DNA of 64,000 nucleotides from UBA12087 sp964370815 (GCA_964370815.1 CAYJKQ010000003.1:1-64000), one strand, 5' to 3'; positions 55,542-64,000 are shown, counted from the first letter of the stretch. Notes: generated from the sequence alone by a model not told the origin. A program made the numbers and translations.

Positions 55542-55817
55542 AGAACCTCCATGCTATTTTTGGATCATAATAAATTTCAAAAGAATAATTTTTTGATAAA
55601 CCATTATATTACATGCCTATCAATATAAAAAGAGAATGTTGAAAAACATCCTTCTTTCGATCCTAAAAAAAATTCGTTTCTTTCGATGGGTCAATTAGCA
55701 ACCAATCGAAAATTATTTATTGTCCTGAGGTTATTAAATTTGTCAAATTACATTGACTTACTTAATTATTGGATCAATCAATACCAAGTTGAAAGTACAT
55801 ATGACGTTCATCAGATA
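55542..55817. other. AT-rich divergent intergenic region
   Basis: Holds the promoters for the minus-strand block and, with the next entry, the importer operon. No gene is visible. The divergent layout means the operator at 55876 could act on both sides. Confidence 0.4.
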
Positions 55818-55901
55818 ATACCAAGACATATGTTACTAATGGTAGTATAATAAATCTAATACACTTTCTGTATTGTGAAATAATTTCATATATGTGAATT
55901 A
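55818..55901 (+). promoter_or_regulatory. IclR operator/promoter module upstream of the ABC importer
   Basis: Ungapped match (67 of 84) to 42062-42145. Its core TGAAATAATTTCA (55876-55888) is a perfect 13-base palindrome with the IclR TGAAA-N3-TTTCA layout, flanked by further half-sites (TTTCT and TGTGAA). It lies 52 bases before the importer gene. Confidence 0.7.
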
Positions 55902-55935
55902 TAAGCGATTATTGATAACAATACAAGGAGTCTTT

Positions 55936-55956
55936 ATGGAGGTTCTGCCTTTATGA
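55936..55956 (+). CDS. Possible six-residue leader peptide (MEVLPL)
   Basis: ATG at 55936 with AAGGAG upstream (55925-55930) opens six codons and stops with TGA at 55954-55956, overlapping the importer ATG by four bases. The GGAGG inside it also serves as the importer ribosome-binding site. Coupled re-initiation is plausible. It could be chance. Confidence 0.35.
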   Translation: MEVLPL

Positions 55957-56720
55957 TCAGGTTGGTGAATTTAAGTAAGACTTATGAAGGAAAAAATGCT
56001 GAGAAGGTGATTGCGGTTAAGGATATTAGTCTTGATGTCGAAGACCGGGAGTTTATCACAATTGTTGGACCAAGCGGATGTGGGAAAAGCACCTTATTGA
56101 ATATGATAGTTGGACTCTTGCCGATTACTTCCGGCAAGATACTTTATAACGATGAATTGGTGGTTGGTCCACGAAAAGATGTTGGTATGGTGTTTCAACA
56201 ACCACTTCTTTTGCCTTGGCGAAATATTCTCCAAAATGTTCTTTTACCAATAGAAATATTAAGACGGTCAAAACCGGATTATGAAGAAGAAGCTTTGAAA
56301 CTCCTGGAACTTGTAGGATTATCAGGATTTGAGAATAAGTCACCATGGGAGCTTTCCGGAGGAATGCAACAGAGGGCGTCTATTTGCCGTGCGTTGGTCC
56401 ACGATCCAACTCTCATAATAATGGACGAACCTTTTGGTGCTTTAGATGCAATGACCCGTGACGAAATGGGTATAGAACTCCTCCGTATTTGGCAAGAACG
56501 GCAAAAAACAGTATTATTTGTCACGCATAGTATTAGGGAAGCTGTTTTATTGGCAGACAAAGTTGTTGTCTTGAGCGCCCGCCCTTGCATTATTCAACAG
56601 ATTGTCAAAATCGATCTACCCAGGCCTCGTGCAGAAGATACTGAGTTTACACCAGAGTTTGACACTTATGTAAAAGAGATACGCGAAATGATCTACGATT
56701 GCAGAGGAAAAGCTAAATGA
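55953..56720 (+). CDS. ABC importer ATP-binding protein (SsuB/TauB type)
   Basis: A 255-residue ATPase. Walker A is GPSGCGKST (39-47), the signature ELSGGMQQRASI is near 137, Walker B is LIIMDEPFGALD, and the His switch is FVTHSI. The QQPLLLPWRNILQNV Q-loop segment is typical of nitrate/sulfonate/taurine-type importers. It overlaps the permease gene by four bases. The operon is under the IclR-type module. Confidence 0.93.
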   Translation: MIRLVNLSKTYEGKNAEKVIAVKDISLDVEDREFITIVGPSGCGKSTLLNMIVGLLPITSGKILYNDELVVGPRKDVGMVFQQPLLLPWRNILQNVLLPIEILRRSKPDYEEEALKLLELVGLSGFENKSPWELSGGMQQRASICRALVHDPTLIIMDEPFGALDAMTRDEMGIELLRIWQERQKTVLFVTHSIREAVLLADKVVVLSARPCIIQQIVKIDLPRPRAEDTEFTPEFDTYVKEIREMIYDCRGKAK

Positions 56721-57535
56721 CACAAACACCAGCTAAAGGTTCTCGCACGATAAGCCTCTTTTCCAAAATTGTAAACATACCTAGAGAAACATTTCAAAAT
56801 AAAATATTACCTGTTATTACTTTAATTTTCCTGGTCATCATCTGGGAGTTAATAACAAAGGTTGCAGACCTTCCCGTTTGGTTACTTCCTGCCCCTAGTG
56901 ATATTGTTAAATCATTGGTAGGTAGAGCTGATATGTTCATGCATACTTGGGTAACCTTCTATGAGACGATTTTAGGCTTCTTGATGGCTATATTAATTGG
57001 CGTACCACTTGCTGTTCTGGTAAATTCATCCCCATTGATACGCAATACTATATATCCTCTCATTCTAATCACTCAATCAATTCCTAAAGTTGCATTTGCA
57101 CCTATCTTATTAATTTGGGTTGGCTACGGAATTATCCCCAAAGTGATAATAGCGTTCTTGGTTGCTTTTTTCCCAGTTGTAATTGATACAGCGACCGGAC
57201 TAAACAGCCCTTCTCCAGAATTAATTAATCTCGCACGACAGCTTAATGCCAGTAAATTGCAAATTTATACCAAAATCCGTTTTCCTTCTGCATTACCCCA
57301 TTTTTTCTCTGGATTAAAAGTTGCGATAACTCTATCGGTTATTGGAGCAGTAATTGGGGAGTTTGTAGGATCTGATGTTGGACTAGGCTTTATCGTTATT
57401 ATGGCTACTTCTCAATTTAAGACTTCGTTATCATTTGCAGCTATGATGTTGTTATCTCTTATGGGAATTATCCTCTTTTTTGTGATCGCATTTATCGAAA
57501 AAATATCAATTCCTTGGTATGGTCGCGGGGATTGA
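56717..57535 (+). CDS. ABC importer permease (SsuC/TauC type)
   Basis: A 272-residue membrane protein with about six helices and the coupling EAA-like loop (LINLARQLNASKLQIYTKIRFPSALPHFFSGLK) that docks with the ATPase. It belongs to the nitrate/sulfonate/bicarbonate permease group. The ATGA overlap with the ATPase gene ensures balanced synthesis. Confidence 0.93.
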   Translation: MTQTPAKGSRTISLFSKIVNIPRETFQNKILPVITLIFLVIIWELITKVADLPVWLLPAPSDIVKSLVGRADMFMHTWVTFYETILGFLMAILIGVPLAVLVNSSPLIRNTIYPLILITQSIPKVAFAPILLIWVGYGIIPKVIIAFLVAFFPVVIDTATGLNSPSPELINLARQLNASKLQIYTKIRFPSALPHFFSGLKVAITLSVIGAVIGEFVGSDVGLGFIVIMATSQFKTSLSFAAMMLLSLMGIILFFVIAFIEKISIPWYGRGD

Positions 57536-57664
57536 GTATTTACAACAGAAAAGGAGGATGTTTATGCAATAATCATGATTGGAGATGAAGCAAGAGTTCC
57601 TAATTAATCCTGTTCAATTTCAATATTGTAAACCAAGACTATTAATCTAAAGGAGAAGGAAATA

Positions 57665-58696
57665 ATGTCTATCAACAAGAAACATACGATTTATATATCA
57701 CTATCGATTATCCTCTTGGCAGTCTTTGCACTAAGCGCAAGTGGTTGCGCCCCGGCTCCAGAAGTCTCAAATAAACCAGATCAAACTATTTTTGCCCTTG
57801 ACTGGGTTATCTTCGGCCGTCATACTCCATACTTTGTAGCGATGGATCAAGGTTACTTTTTAGATAATAATATTGATGTCACTATTCTCCGAGGATACGG
57901 TTCTGTAGATTCAATTAAACGTCTTGCATCAGGAAAAGCCGATTTCGTTTTAGCAGATATGGGTGGCTTAGTTCTAGCCAGAGCGAATGAGAATGTCAAA
58001 GCTAAGACGGTATTCATGGCATATGGAAAAAACGGACATGCAGTCTTCTTTCTGGAAGGATCTGGGATTAAAACGCCACAAGATTTGGTAGGAAAAACAA
58101 TAGCTGGAGCTCCAGGAGCTACAGTTACAGCACTCTTCCCAGGTTTTCTAAGAGCGAATAATATCGACCCTGCCTCGGTTAATATAATTAATGTTGAAGC
58201 TTCAACCTTGAACGCTCTTCTTCTTTCTAAAGGAGCAGACGGGATGTTGGATTTCAATTTCAACCAGGTTCAATTAGAGAAAACCGGTGCCGAAACAGGA
58301 CTGGTACCAAATAATTTCATGTATGCCGATTACAATTTCGGTTTTTATGCAAACGGCATCATGACCACAGAAGAGATGATTGCCAATAACCCCGATTTAG
58401 TCTCAAGATTTGTAGATGCAATTTCTAAGGGTTTTGCTTACACATTTGAAAATCCTCAAGCCGCATGCGAAATAATGAATAAATACAATCCAGACGTTGA
58501 TGTTGATGTATGTGTAGGTGAAGTTGCCGAAGTAAAGAAGCTTGCAATTACACAAGAGACGGAGGCAAACGGTGTTGGTTTTATGAGTGAAGAGAGAGTC
58601 CAATTAACGATTGATGTATTACGTGAATTCATGGGCTTCACTGGACAAATAACACCTTCAGAACTATTTACGATTGATTTCTTGCCCAAGAAATAG
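57665..58696 (+). CDS. ABC importer substrate-binding lipoprotein (NMT1/SsuA type)
   Basis: A 343-residue lipoprotein with a lipobox ending at C28 (LSASGC). The NMT1/THI5-like fold is recognisable in FALDWVIFGRHTPYFVAMDQGYF, RLASGKADFVLADMGGLVLARA and PQDLVGKTIAGAPGA. Members bind sulfonates, pyrimidines, hydantoins, riboflavin or aromatic compounds. Ligand unknown, but the neighbouring genes point to an N-containing ring or amide. Confidence 0.92.
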   Translation: MSINKKHTIYISLSIILLAVFALSASGCAPAPEVSNKPDQTIFALDWVIFGRHTPYFVAMDQGYFLDNNIDVTILRGYGSVDSIKRLASGKADFVLADMGGLVLARANENVKAKTVFMAYGKNGHAVFFLEGSGIKTPQDLVGKTIAGAPGATVTALFPGFLRANNIDPASVNIINVEASTLNALLLSKGADGMLDFNFNQVQLEKTGAETGLVPNNFMYADYNFGFYANGIMTTEEMIANNPDLVSRFVDAISKGFAYTFENPQAACEIMNKYNPDVDVDVCVGEVAEVKKLAITQETEANGVGFMSEERVQLTIDVLREFMGFTGQITPSELFTIDFLPKK

Positions 58697-58768
58697 AGAA
58701 GAAAATCACTATAAAATCCTCTAATTTTTTCTCTAATTAAAGAATTAGGGATGATATTCTCAAATTAT

Positions 58769-58805
58769 AAGGGCTGGTATGTGGTGAATTTGCATACTAG
58801 CCCTT
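58769..58805 (+). terminator. Terminator after the importer operon
   Basis: AAGGGCTGGTATG and CATACTAGCCCTT form 13 pairs (one G-T) around an 11-base loop, 72 bases after the stop at 58696. Only TATT follows, so it is less strong than the others. Confidence 0.55.
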
Positions 58806-58930
58806 ATTCAACACTGCACATGACGTATGTTTTCTTTTGTATTTTCACGGAACGAACTTAATAAAATTTCATGTAAATAGTATTAAATTATATAATTCTC
58901 TAAAAATCTTTTTTGCTAGGAGACATTATT

Positions 58931-59326
58931 ATGGAAATTATTGAAATTATTTCAGATAAAGTTGCATATCCGCCACAATTTGATAGTCCTACTTCTTTGG
59001 CACTACAATTTGGGAATTTGATTTTTATATCTGGAATGATGCCATGGGATCTGGAAAGGAAGGTGGTCATACCCGGCGACATCGAAACCCAAACTAGGCA
59101 AGCGCTCGCCAATATGGAAGCGGTGCTAAAAGCCGCGGATTCTTCTATGAAAAAAATTCTTAAGATCACTTTTTACCTCACTGATATTCGTCATAAACAA
59201 GTTGTATGGAAAGTTCGAAAAGAGATCTTCGGTGATAGCCGACCTGCGTCAACTCTTGTTGGAGTAAGCAGTTTAGTTGACCCTCTGGCACTTCTAGAAG
59301 TGGATGCAATAGCATGTAAGGAGTAG
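58931..59326 (+). CDS. RidA/YjgF-like protein, second copy (no catalytic Arg)
   Basis: A 131-residue Rid-fold protein with SLALQFGNLIFISGMMPWD, ETQTRQALANMEAVLKAADSS and the C-terminal LALLEVDAIACKE. The position of the RidA catalytic Arg reads RPASTLVGV, so it is Ser. The ATG at 58931 follows AGGAG. A longer frame from a TTG at 58913 has no such site. The stop lies inside the ribosome-binding site of the amidohydrolase gene, so the two are made together. Confidence 0.87.
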   Translation: MEIIEIISDKVAYPPQFDSPTSLALQFGNLIFISGMMPWDLERKVVIPGDIETQTRQALANMEAVLKAADSSMKKILKITFYLTDIRHKQVVWKVRKEIFGDSRPASTLVGVSSLVDPLALLEVDAIACKE

Positions 59327-59330
59327 TGGG

Positions 59331-60482
59331 ATGGTTAATTCAATTATTAAAAATATTGGTAAAGTTGTCACTGGTTCGATTCGCAAGCCTATCGAAAAAT
59401 GGGATTCTTTATTAATTACTGATGGGAAGATTGCAGGATTTAACGTCGATTCTAAAGCCATGCAGGATGTTCAAAATGTGATAGATGCAGATGGCATGAC
59501 TTTGATTCCAGGTTTATATGATAGTCATACACATCCAGTGTTTGGAGGTTATTCACCGCGGTTGAAAATTATTGATTGGATTGAAAGTTACTTGCGTGGT
59601 GGTATTACATCAATGATTTCTACTGGAGAGTTACATTTACCCGGACGTCCCCATGACCCGCAAGGTGTAAAAGCTCTGGCAATTTTAGCTTCCAAATCCT
59701 ATAGGAATGAACGCCCTTCTGGAGTAAAAGTACAAGGTGGTACTCTGGTATTGGAATCTGGCCTCTTGGAAAAAGATTTTGAAGAAGTTGCTAAAGAGGG
59801 AGTCAGAGCAGTTAAATTTATTGAATCCATTAAAAATCGAGAAGAAGCGATCAGATTCTCAAAATGGGCAAAAAAATATCATCTAAAAGTTATCATCCAT
59901 TGTGGAGGTACTTCTCTGCCAGAAGTCCCAACAAGCACAGCTCAGTCCATTATAGAAGTTGAACCAGATATTCTCGCTCACCTCAATGGTGGGCCTACTC
60001 CTTTATCAATAAACGATATTGACTACCTTATCCGCAACACTCCGTGGGCAATTGATGTAATTCGGTTCGGCAATTTTAAACTTGCACTTCAAATTATTGA
60101 AACAGTAATTGAAATTGATGCGTTAGAAAGAGTCATTCTGGGAACAGACTCGCCAACTGCTAGTGGGATGGAACCATTGGGGATCTTGCATCTGATGACT
60201 ACCTTAGTCTCACTTTCAAATTTAAAACCTGAACAAGCGATATGTATGGCTACTGGAAACACATCCACAATATATGACCTTCCAGCGGGACGAGTGGAAT
60301 TAGGTGCCCCTGCTGATTTAGTCCTTCTGGATACTCCACTAGGGGGCTTGGCTAATAGCGCTTTAGAAAGTATGCAAGCAGGAGATATTCCCGCTGTTGG
60401 TTTGGTTATGATAGATGGTGTCATACGCGTTCTACGAAATAGTCTAACTCCTCCAACTCAAAGAAAAATCACAATATCATAA
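59331..60482 (+). CDS. Enamidase-like amidohydrolase (nicotinate-fermentation type)
   Basis: A 383-residue metal-dependent amidohydrolase. H66 and H68 (DSHTHP), H190 (IIHCGGTS), H217 (AHLNGGPT) and D273 (GTDSP) form the expected metal site. Many blocks agree with enamidase of Eubacterium barkeri as I remember it: GGITSMISTGELHLPGRP, SKSYRNERPSGVKVQGG, CMATGN and DTPLGGLANSALESMQAGDIP. Enamidase hydrolyses 1,4,5,6-tetrahydro-6-oxonicotinate to 2-formylglutarate and ammonia. The substrate here could be another cyclic enamide or lactam. The central gene of the proposed pathway. Confidence 0.83.
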   Translation: MVNSIIKNIGKVVTGSIRKPIEKWDSLLITDGKIAGFNVDSKAMQDVQNVIDADGMTLIPGLYDSHTHPVFGGYSPRLKIIDWIESYLRGGITSMISTGELHLPGRPHDPQGVKALAILASKSYRNERPSGVKVQGGTLVLESGLLEKDFEEVAKEGVRAVKFIESIKNREEAIRFSKWAKKYHLKVIIHCGGTSLPEVPTSTAQSIIEVEPDILAHLNGGPTPLSINDIDYLIRNTPWAIDVIRFGNFKLALQIIETVIEIDALERVILGTDSPTASGMEPLGILHLMTTLVSLSNLKPEQAICMATGNTSTIYDLPAGRVELGAPADLVLLDTPLGGLANSALESMQAGDIPAVGLVMIDGVIRVLRNSLTPPTQRKITIS

Positions 60483-60514
60483 TTATCCTATATTAGATAT
60501 AACGGAGCATAAAT

Positions 60515-61414
60515 ATGCAAATTCGTTCTGATAATGAAGAGTCGATCATATATATTGATGGAAATTATTTACCTGAAAAAGATGCAAAGATATCGGTGTT
60601 TGATCATGTCGTTCTTTATGGTGATGGTGTCTACGATACTTGTTGTGCATGGAATGGGAAGGTATTTAAATTAAATGAACATATTGATAGATTGTTTGAA
60701 TCTGCTTATGCAATTAAGATACAAATACCTATTAATAAGAGCGAATTGAAGGAGGCAGTTTTGCAGACCGTACGGCAAAACAAACACCAAAATGCCTATT
60801 TAAAAATCATAGTCACAAGAGGAGTTGGGGAATTACCTTTACTCAGTCCTTACGATTGCAAACCAACCTTGATTATTTTCTCGAAACCCTATATGCGTTT
60901 AGTTGGAGAAGGTGGCCATGAAAAAGGAATTAGAGTAAAGATAGCTTCTCTGAGAAGGATTCCAGATCAATGCCTTTACTCAAAAGCAAAGATGATCAAT
61001 TATCAAAACCATGTATTAATGAGGTTAGAGGCAAATGAAGCAGGTTATGATGATGCGGTTGAATTAACGACCGATGGTTTTGTAGCAGAAGCCCCTGGCT
61101 ACAATATCTTTGTTGTTAAGAACGGAAAACTAATCACCCCACAAGATAATATTTTAATGGGTATTACTAGGCAAACTGTAATTGAACTTGCCAATGAAGA
61201 AAATTTACCAGTTTTAACCGAAAGAATAACTCCATTCGATCTCTTTACTGCTGACGAAGTATTTTTTTCAAGTACTGCAGGAGGCATATTTCCAGTCTTA
61301 GAGGTGGATGGTCGATTGGTAGGGTCTGGAAAACCAGGGCTTATTACAGAACAAATGCGTAAAGGCTATAATGATTTACTTGAAAGTGGTAGAAAAAGTA
61401 CACCAGCTTTTTAA
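60515..61414 (+). CDS. Class IV PLP-dependent aminotransferase (BCAT/D-amino acid aminotransferase-like)
   Basis: A 299-residue fold-type IV aminotransferase. The PLP lysine is K159 in YSKAKMINYQ, R/Y contacts (YGDGVYDT near 35-42, GITRQTVIEL) and the Glu in ELTTDGFVAEAPGYNIF are present. The family transfers amino groups on branched-chain or D-amino acids and also includes aminodeoxychorismate lyase. Here it may remove the amino group left after ring opening. AACGGAGC precedes the ATG. Confidence 0.88.
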   Translation: MQIRSDNEESIIYIDGNYLPEKDAKISVFDHVVLYGDGVYDTCCAWNGKVFKLNEHIDRLFESAYAIKIQIPINKSELKEAVLQTVRQNKHQNAYLKIIVTRGVGELPLLSPYDCKPTLIIFSKPYMRLVGEGGHEKGIRVKIASLRRIPDQCLYSKAKMINYQNHVLMRLEANEAGYDDAVELTTDGFVAEAPGYNIFVVKNGKLITPQDNILMGITRQTVIELANEENLPVLTERITPFDLFTADEVFFSSTAGGIFPVLEVDGRLVGSGKPGLITEQMRKGYNDLLESGRKSTPAF

Positions 61415-61435
61415 TAATTAGCTTAGGAGAACATT

Positions 61436-62641
61436 ATGAACCAGCCATGGATAAATAAAGAAAAACACACAAGTTTATACAATTTCTTGGATATGCCTCA
61501 GGAAGAATTAAGTTTCCCAAAGGATATTGTAGTGACTGATTGCACACTACGAGAATCAGATCAATATGCTGGTGTTGCACTCACCAAAGAAGATAAAATT
61601 AAATTTGCAAGTGCACTTGATAAAGTTGGCATTCAACAAATTGAAATTGGAATGCCAGCAATTACACCAGAGGAACGTGAAACAGCCAAAGCTATCGTTG
61701 ATTTGAACCTGAAAGCTGATTTAATTGCTTTATGCAGAGCAAAAAAAGAAGATATTGACTTGGCAGCTTCTCTTGGTGTTTGGGGAGCAGTAATTAGTAT
61801 GCCTTCTGGTTATCTTCAGATTGAAAAACGATTGAAATGGGAACCTCAACGCATAATTGATACCGCATTGGAGATGTCAAATTACGCACACGAAAAAGGT
61901 TTATATGTTGATCTTAGCCCATATGATACAACCCGTGCTCATCCGGACTTTCTCCAAAAATATATCTCAACTGTCACAGCTCAAGGAGCAGTAGATAGAG
62001 TCCGATTGGTGGATACAACTGGTTGCATTACACCTCATGGCATTCGTTCATTGATAAGAATAATGCGGGAGGTCACGGATTTGCCGATTGAACTCCACCT
62101 CCACAACGATTTTGGTCTGGCCGTTGCCAGCACAATTGCAGGTTTGGGAGCAGGGGCTAATGTAATTTCCAGTTCATTTAATGGGATGGGAGAACGTTCA
62201 GGAAACACACCAACTGAGGAAATCGTTGCCGCACTCCTTATTCTTTACAATATCGACATTGGCTTGAACTACGACAAATTATTTGAAACATCATTATTGT
62301 TGCAGGAACTTACTGGTGTCAATATGCATCTTCATAAATCAATTGTAGGGAAGAACTCATTTACACAAATATCCGGATTAGTTATGGCAGGTTTTAAAGA
62401 AGACCCATTTGTTGGCTTATCTTATCTCCCGGAAGTAGTTGGCCAGACAACAACTGTGTCTTTAGGAAAAGCAACTGGGAAAGCTTCAATTGATTGGAAG
62501 CTTGAGCAATTGGGTTTGAATGCTTCAGATGACCAAATCCGAAAAATAGTCATATTGGTCAAGGAGTTCGCATTAGCGAATCGTGGTGAAGTCAGCGATA
62601 AAGAGTTTATCAGGATTGTCAAGGAAGTCGCTGACAATTAG
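61436..62641 (+). CDS. DRE-TIM metalloenzyme (HMGL-like: citramalate/homocitrate synthase or lyase family)
   Basis: A 401-residue protein with the HMGL-like TIM barrel. Metal and catalytic motifs: DCTLRE (35-40), HLHNDFG (about 222-228) with the His-x-His ligands, GMGERSGN. It lacks the long regulatory C-terminal domain of LeuA. The family does aldol condensations of acyl-CoA with 2-oxoacids or the reverse cleavage. Here a cleavage or chain-changing step between ring opening and 2-oxoacid oxidation is reasonable. AGGAGAAC precedes the ATG. Confidence 0.87.
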   Translation: MNQPWINKEKHTSLYNFLDMPQEELSFPKDIVVTDCTLRESDQYAGVALTKEDKIKFASALDKVGIQQIEIGMPAITPEERETAKAIVDLNLKADLIALCRAKKEDIDLAASLGVWGAVISMPSGYLQIEKRLKWEPQRIIDTALEMSNYAHEKGLYVDLSPYDTTRAHPDFLQKYISTVTAQGAVDRVRLVDTTGCITPHGIRSLIRIMREVTDLPIELHLHNDFGLAVASTIAGLGAGANVISSSFNGMGERSGNTPTEEIVAALLILYNIDIGLNYDKLFETSLLLQELTGVNMHLHKSIVGKNSFTQISGLVMAGFKEDPFVGLSYLPEVVGQTTTVSLGKATGKASIDWKLEQLGLNASDDQIRKIVILVKEFALANRGEVSDKEFIRIVKEVADN

Positions 62642-62730
62642 GGAAATTTTTTTTTATATTTTCCTGTAATATTCATACAAAAAATCTTTGAGCAATCCGT
62701 TGCTAGATTCAAGTAAATTTGTTATATATT

Positions 62731-63906
62731 ATGAATCCTAATCGAGTTAAAAGTAAATATCCAATTTCTTCAATTTTATTGTTGACAACAGGATTCTATG
62801 CAAGTTTCTTGGCACGGATTGCCCTCTCCCCATTACTTGTCAGTATCGAATTGGATCTTGGGATTCAGCATGGAAGAGCAGGAGCATTATTTCTTCTAAT
62901 TTCTATAGGAAATATTATTTCGACTTTGGGATCCATTTATGTTTCATCCCGCGTAAAACATCACACAATCCTTGTTCTTTCGACTTTCATGACAGGCATA
63001 GCCTTGTTGATGACTTCTCTAGCAAAAGGGGAGTTCCTAATAAGTCTCAGCCTAATATTTCTTGGGCTTGCTACTGGAGTCTATCTTCCATCTAGCTTAG
63101 CCTCCCTTACAGAGACAGTTGACCAAAGTTCGTGGGGAAAATCGATAGCAATACATGAACAAGCACCGACATTGGCATATATTTCAGCTCCGTTATTGGC
63201 ATTATTTCTATTGCCATCATTCCATTGGAGAGGAATCATAGCAATTCTTGGTTATTTTACCCTCGCTGTTGCTGCAATATTTATGTTTCATAAATCGCGG
63301 ACGGGTCGTTTCTTAGCTGAAGCACCTACAAAAGAAATATTTAAGGAAATTCTTAATATTCCTTCCTTTTGGTTGATCGTAATTTTATTCAGCTTAGGAG
63401 TGGGAGGAAATATTGGTATTTACACAATGTTACCCCTCTACCTGACTGCAGAAAAAGGATTTGACTCTAATTGGGTTAATACAATAATCCCTTTGACCAG
63501 GGTGACCGGATTTGCAGTTTCCTTCATAGCCGGTTATTTAGCTGACCGATTTGGACACTGGAAGGTTCTAAAATGGATATTAATTGGATCAGGAGTTACC
63601 ATAATTTTTCTTGGAATATTGCCTTCGTCTAAATTGATACCCATTCTATTTCTACAACCAATATGGGCAACTGCGTTCTTTCCACCCGTATTTACTGCTC
63701 TTTCCAGCCTGGTCTCGAATCAAAGGCGTAATTTCTTGGTGTCATTAGTAGTACCATTGGGATTCTTAGTTGGCAATGGGGGTGTGCCAAGCGCAATAGG
63801 ATATTTTGGCCAGGCAGGAGTTTTTTGGCTGGGATTTACTTTATTGGGAATATTAACTATTGTTGCCGGGTTTTTAATCTTAAAAGTAATACCAAAACAC
63901 CAATAG
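62731..63906 (+). CDS. MFS transporter (CynX/NimT-like)
   Basis: A 391-residue protein with about 12 membrane helices and the MFS loop motif in GYLADRFGHWKV. The start is placed at the ATG 62731; a TTG at 62719 is also possible and no good ribosome-binding site exists. It follows the HMGL-like gene by 89 bases and probably imports the substrate or exports a product. The final 94 bases of the window hold no gene. Confidence 0.85.
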   Translation: MNPNRVKSKYPISSILLLTTGFYASFLARIALSPLLVSIELDLGIQHGRAGALFLLISIGNIISTLGSIYVSSRVKHHTILVLSTFMTGIALLMTSLAKGEFLISLSLIFLGLATGVYLPSSLASLTETVDQSSWGKSIAIHEQAPTLAYISAPLLALFLLPSFHWRGIIAILGYFTLAVAAIFMFHKSRTGRFLAEAPTKEIFKEILNIPSFWLIVILFSLGVGGNIGIYTMLPLYLTAEKGFDSNWVNTIIPLTRVTGFAVSFIAGYLADRFGHWKVLKWILIGSGVTIIFLGILPSSKLIPILFLQPIWATAFFPPVFTALSSLVSNQRRNFLVSLVVPLGFLVGNGGVPSAIGYFGQAGVFWLGFTLLGILTIVAGFLILKVIPKHQ

Positions 63907-64000
63907 AATAATGTAAATAGCAAATCATCCCATTAGTATTTTGTCATTATAAAAAAATCAAGGACTCTTGATATTTTGAAATGATTGATCTTACTCTTGA

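Overview
The window looks like one scaffold of a metagenome-assembled bacterial genome, most likely from the Chloroflexota (Anaerolineae-like). This is inference from gene content: a T-box controlled pheST, two SurE proteins, lysine 2,3-aminomutase, a Thr/Pro-rich lipoprotein with an NBR1-type Ig domain, a Rieske/cytochrome b complex with an unusual multihaem subunit and a very large cyclic beta-glucan synthase. No 16S rRNA gene is present to settle it. A run of exactly 100 N (50508-50607) marks a scaffold join. The 55 bases before and after it are identical, so the join is a k-mer overlap inside one gene and no sequence is missing.

Region 1 (1-31 kb) is ordinary, fairly GC-rich chromosome: an ABC-2 exporter, two tandem SDR/DUF2867 proteins, a ZIP metal transporter, an NhaA antiporter, a three-gene Rieske/cytochrome b operon, an alkyltransferase-like DNA repair protein, SurE proteins, a MoaD-like protein coupled to a BNR propeller, T-box/pheS/pheT, an aldo-keto reductase, small membrane proteins and kamA. 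The gaps hold decayed gene fragments (aminotransferase, FnIII, DUF202-like) and a dispersed element of about 96 bp with terminal inverted repeats (three copies, one carrying a second element).

Region 2 (31.4-41.0 kb) is a two-gene unit: a tandem-domain universal stress protein three bases ahead of a 2865-residue cyclic beta-1,2-glucan synthase. A minus-strand tRNA-Arg(GCG) and a degenerate tRNA piece follow.

Region 3 (42-64 kb) is visibly more AT-rich, above all after 50.7 kb, and is devoted to catabolism. An IclR regulator precedes an operon with a fumarate-reductase-type flavoprotein, a short 2Fe-2S protein, a four-subunit 2-oxoacid:ferredoxin oxidoreductase and ADP-forming acyl-CoA synthetase (alpha and beta). 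Then come a stand-alone formyltransferase-fold protein like the hydrolase domain of 10-formyl-THF dehydrogenase, a minus-strand block (RidA-like, cupin, ThDP enzyme, SDR), an NMT1/SsuA-type ABC importer, and a second plus-strand operon: RidA-like, an amidohydrolase very like enamidase of nicotinate fermentation, a class IV aminotransferase, a DRE-TIM (HMGL-like) enzyme and an MFS transporter.

The regulator gene and the importer operon share an ungapped 84-bp upstream module (about 80% identical by hand alignment) centred on TGAAA-N3-TTTCA, an IclR-type operator. My main hypothesis is that 42-64 kb is one IclR-controlled pathway for anaerobic breakdown of a nitrogen-containing ring or lactam compound: import, enamide/lactam opening, deamination, C-C cleavage, ferredoxin-linked 2-oxoacid oxidation and ATP formation by acyl-CoA synthetase. 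The substrate cannot be read from the sequence.
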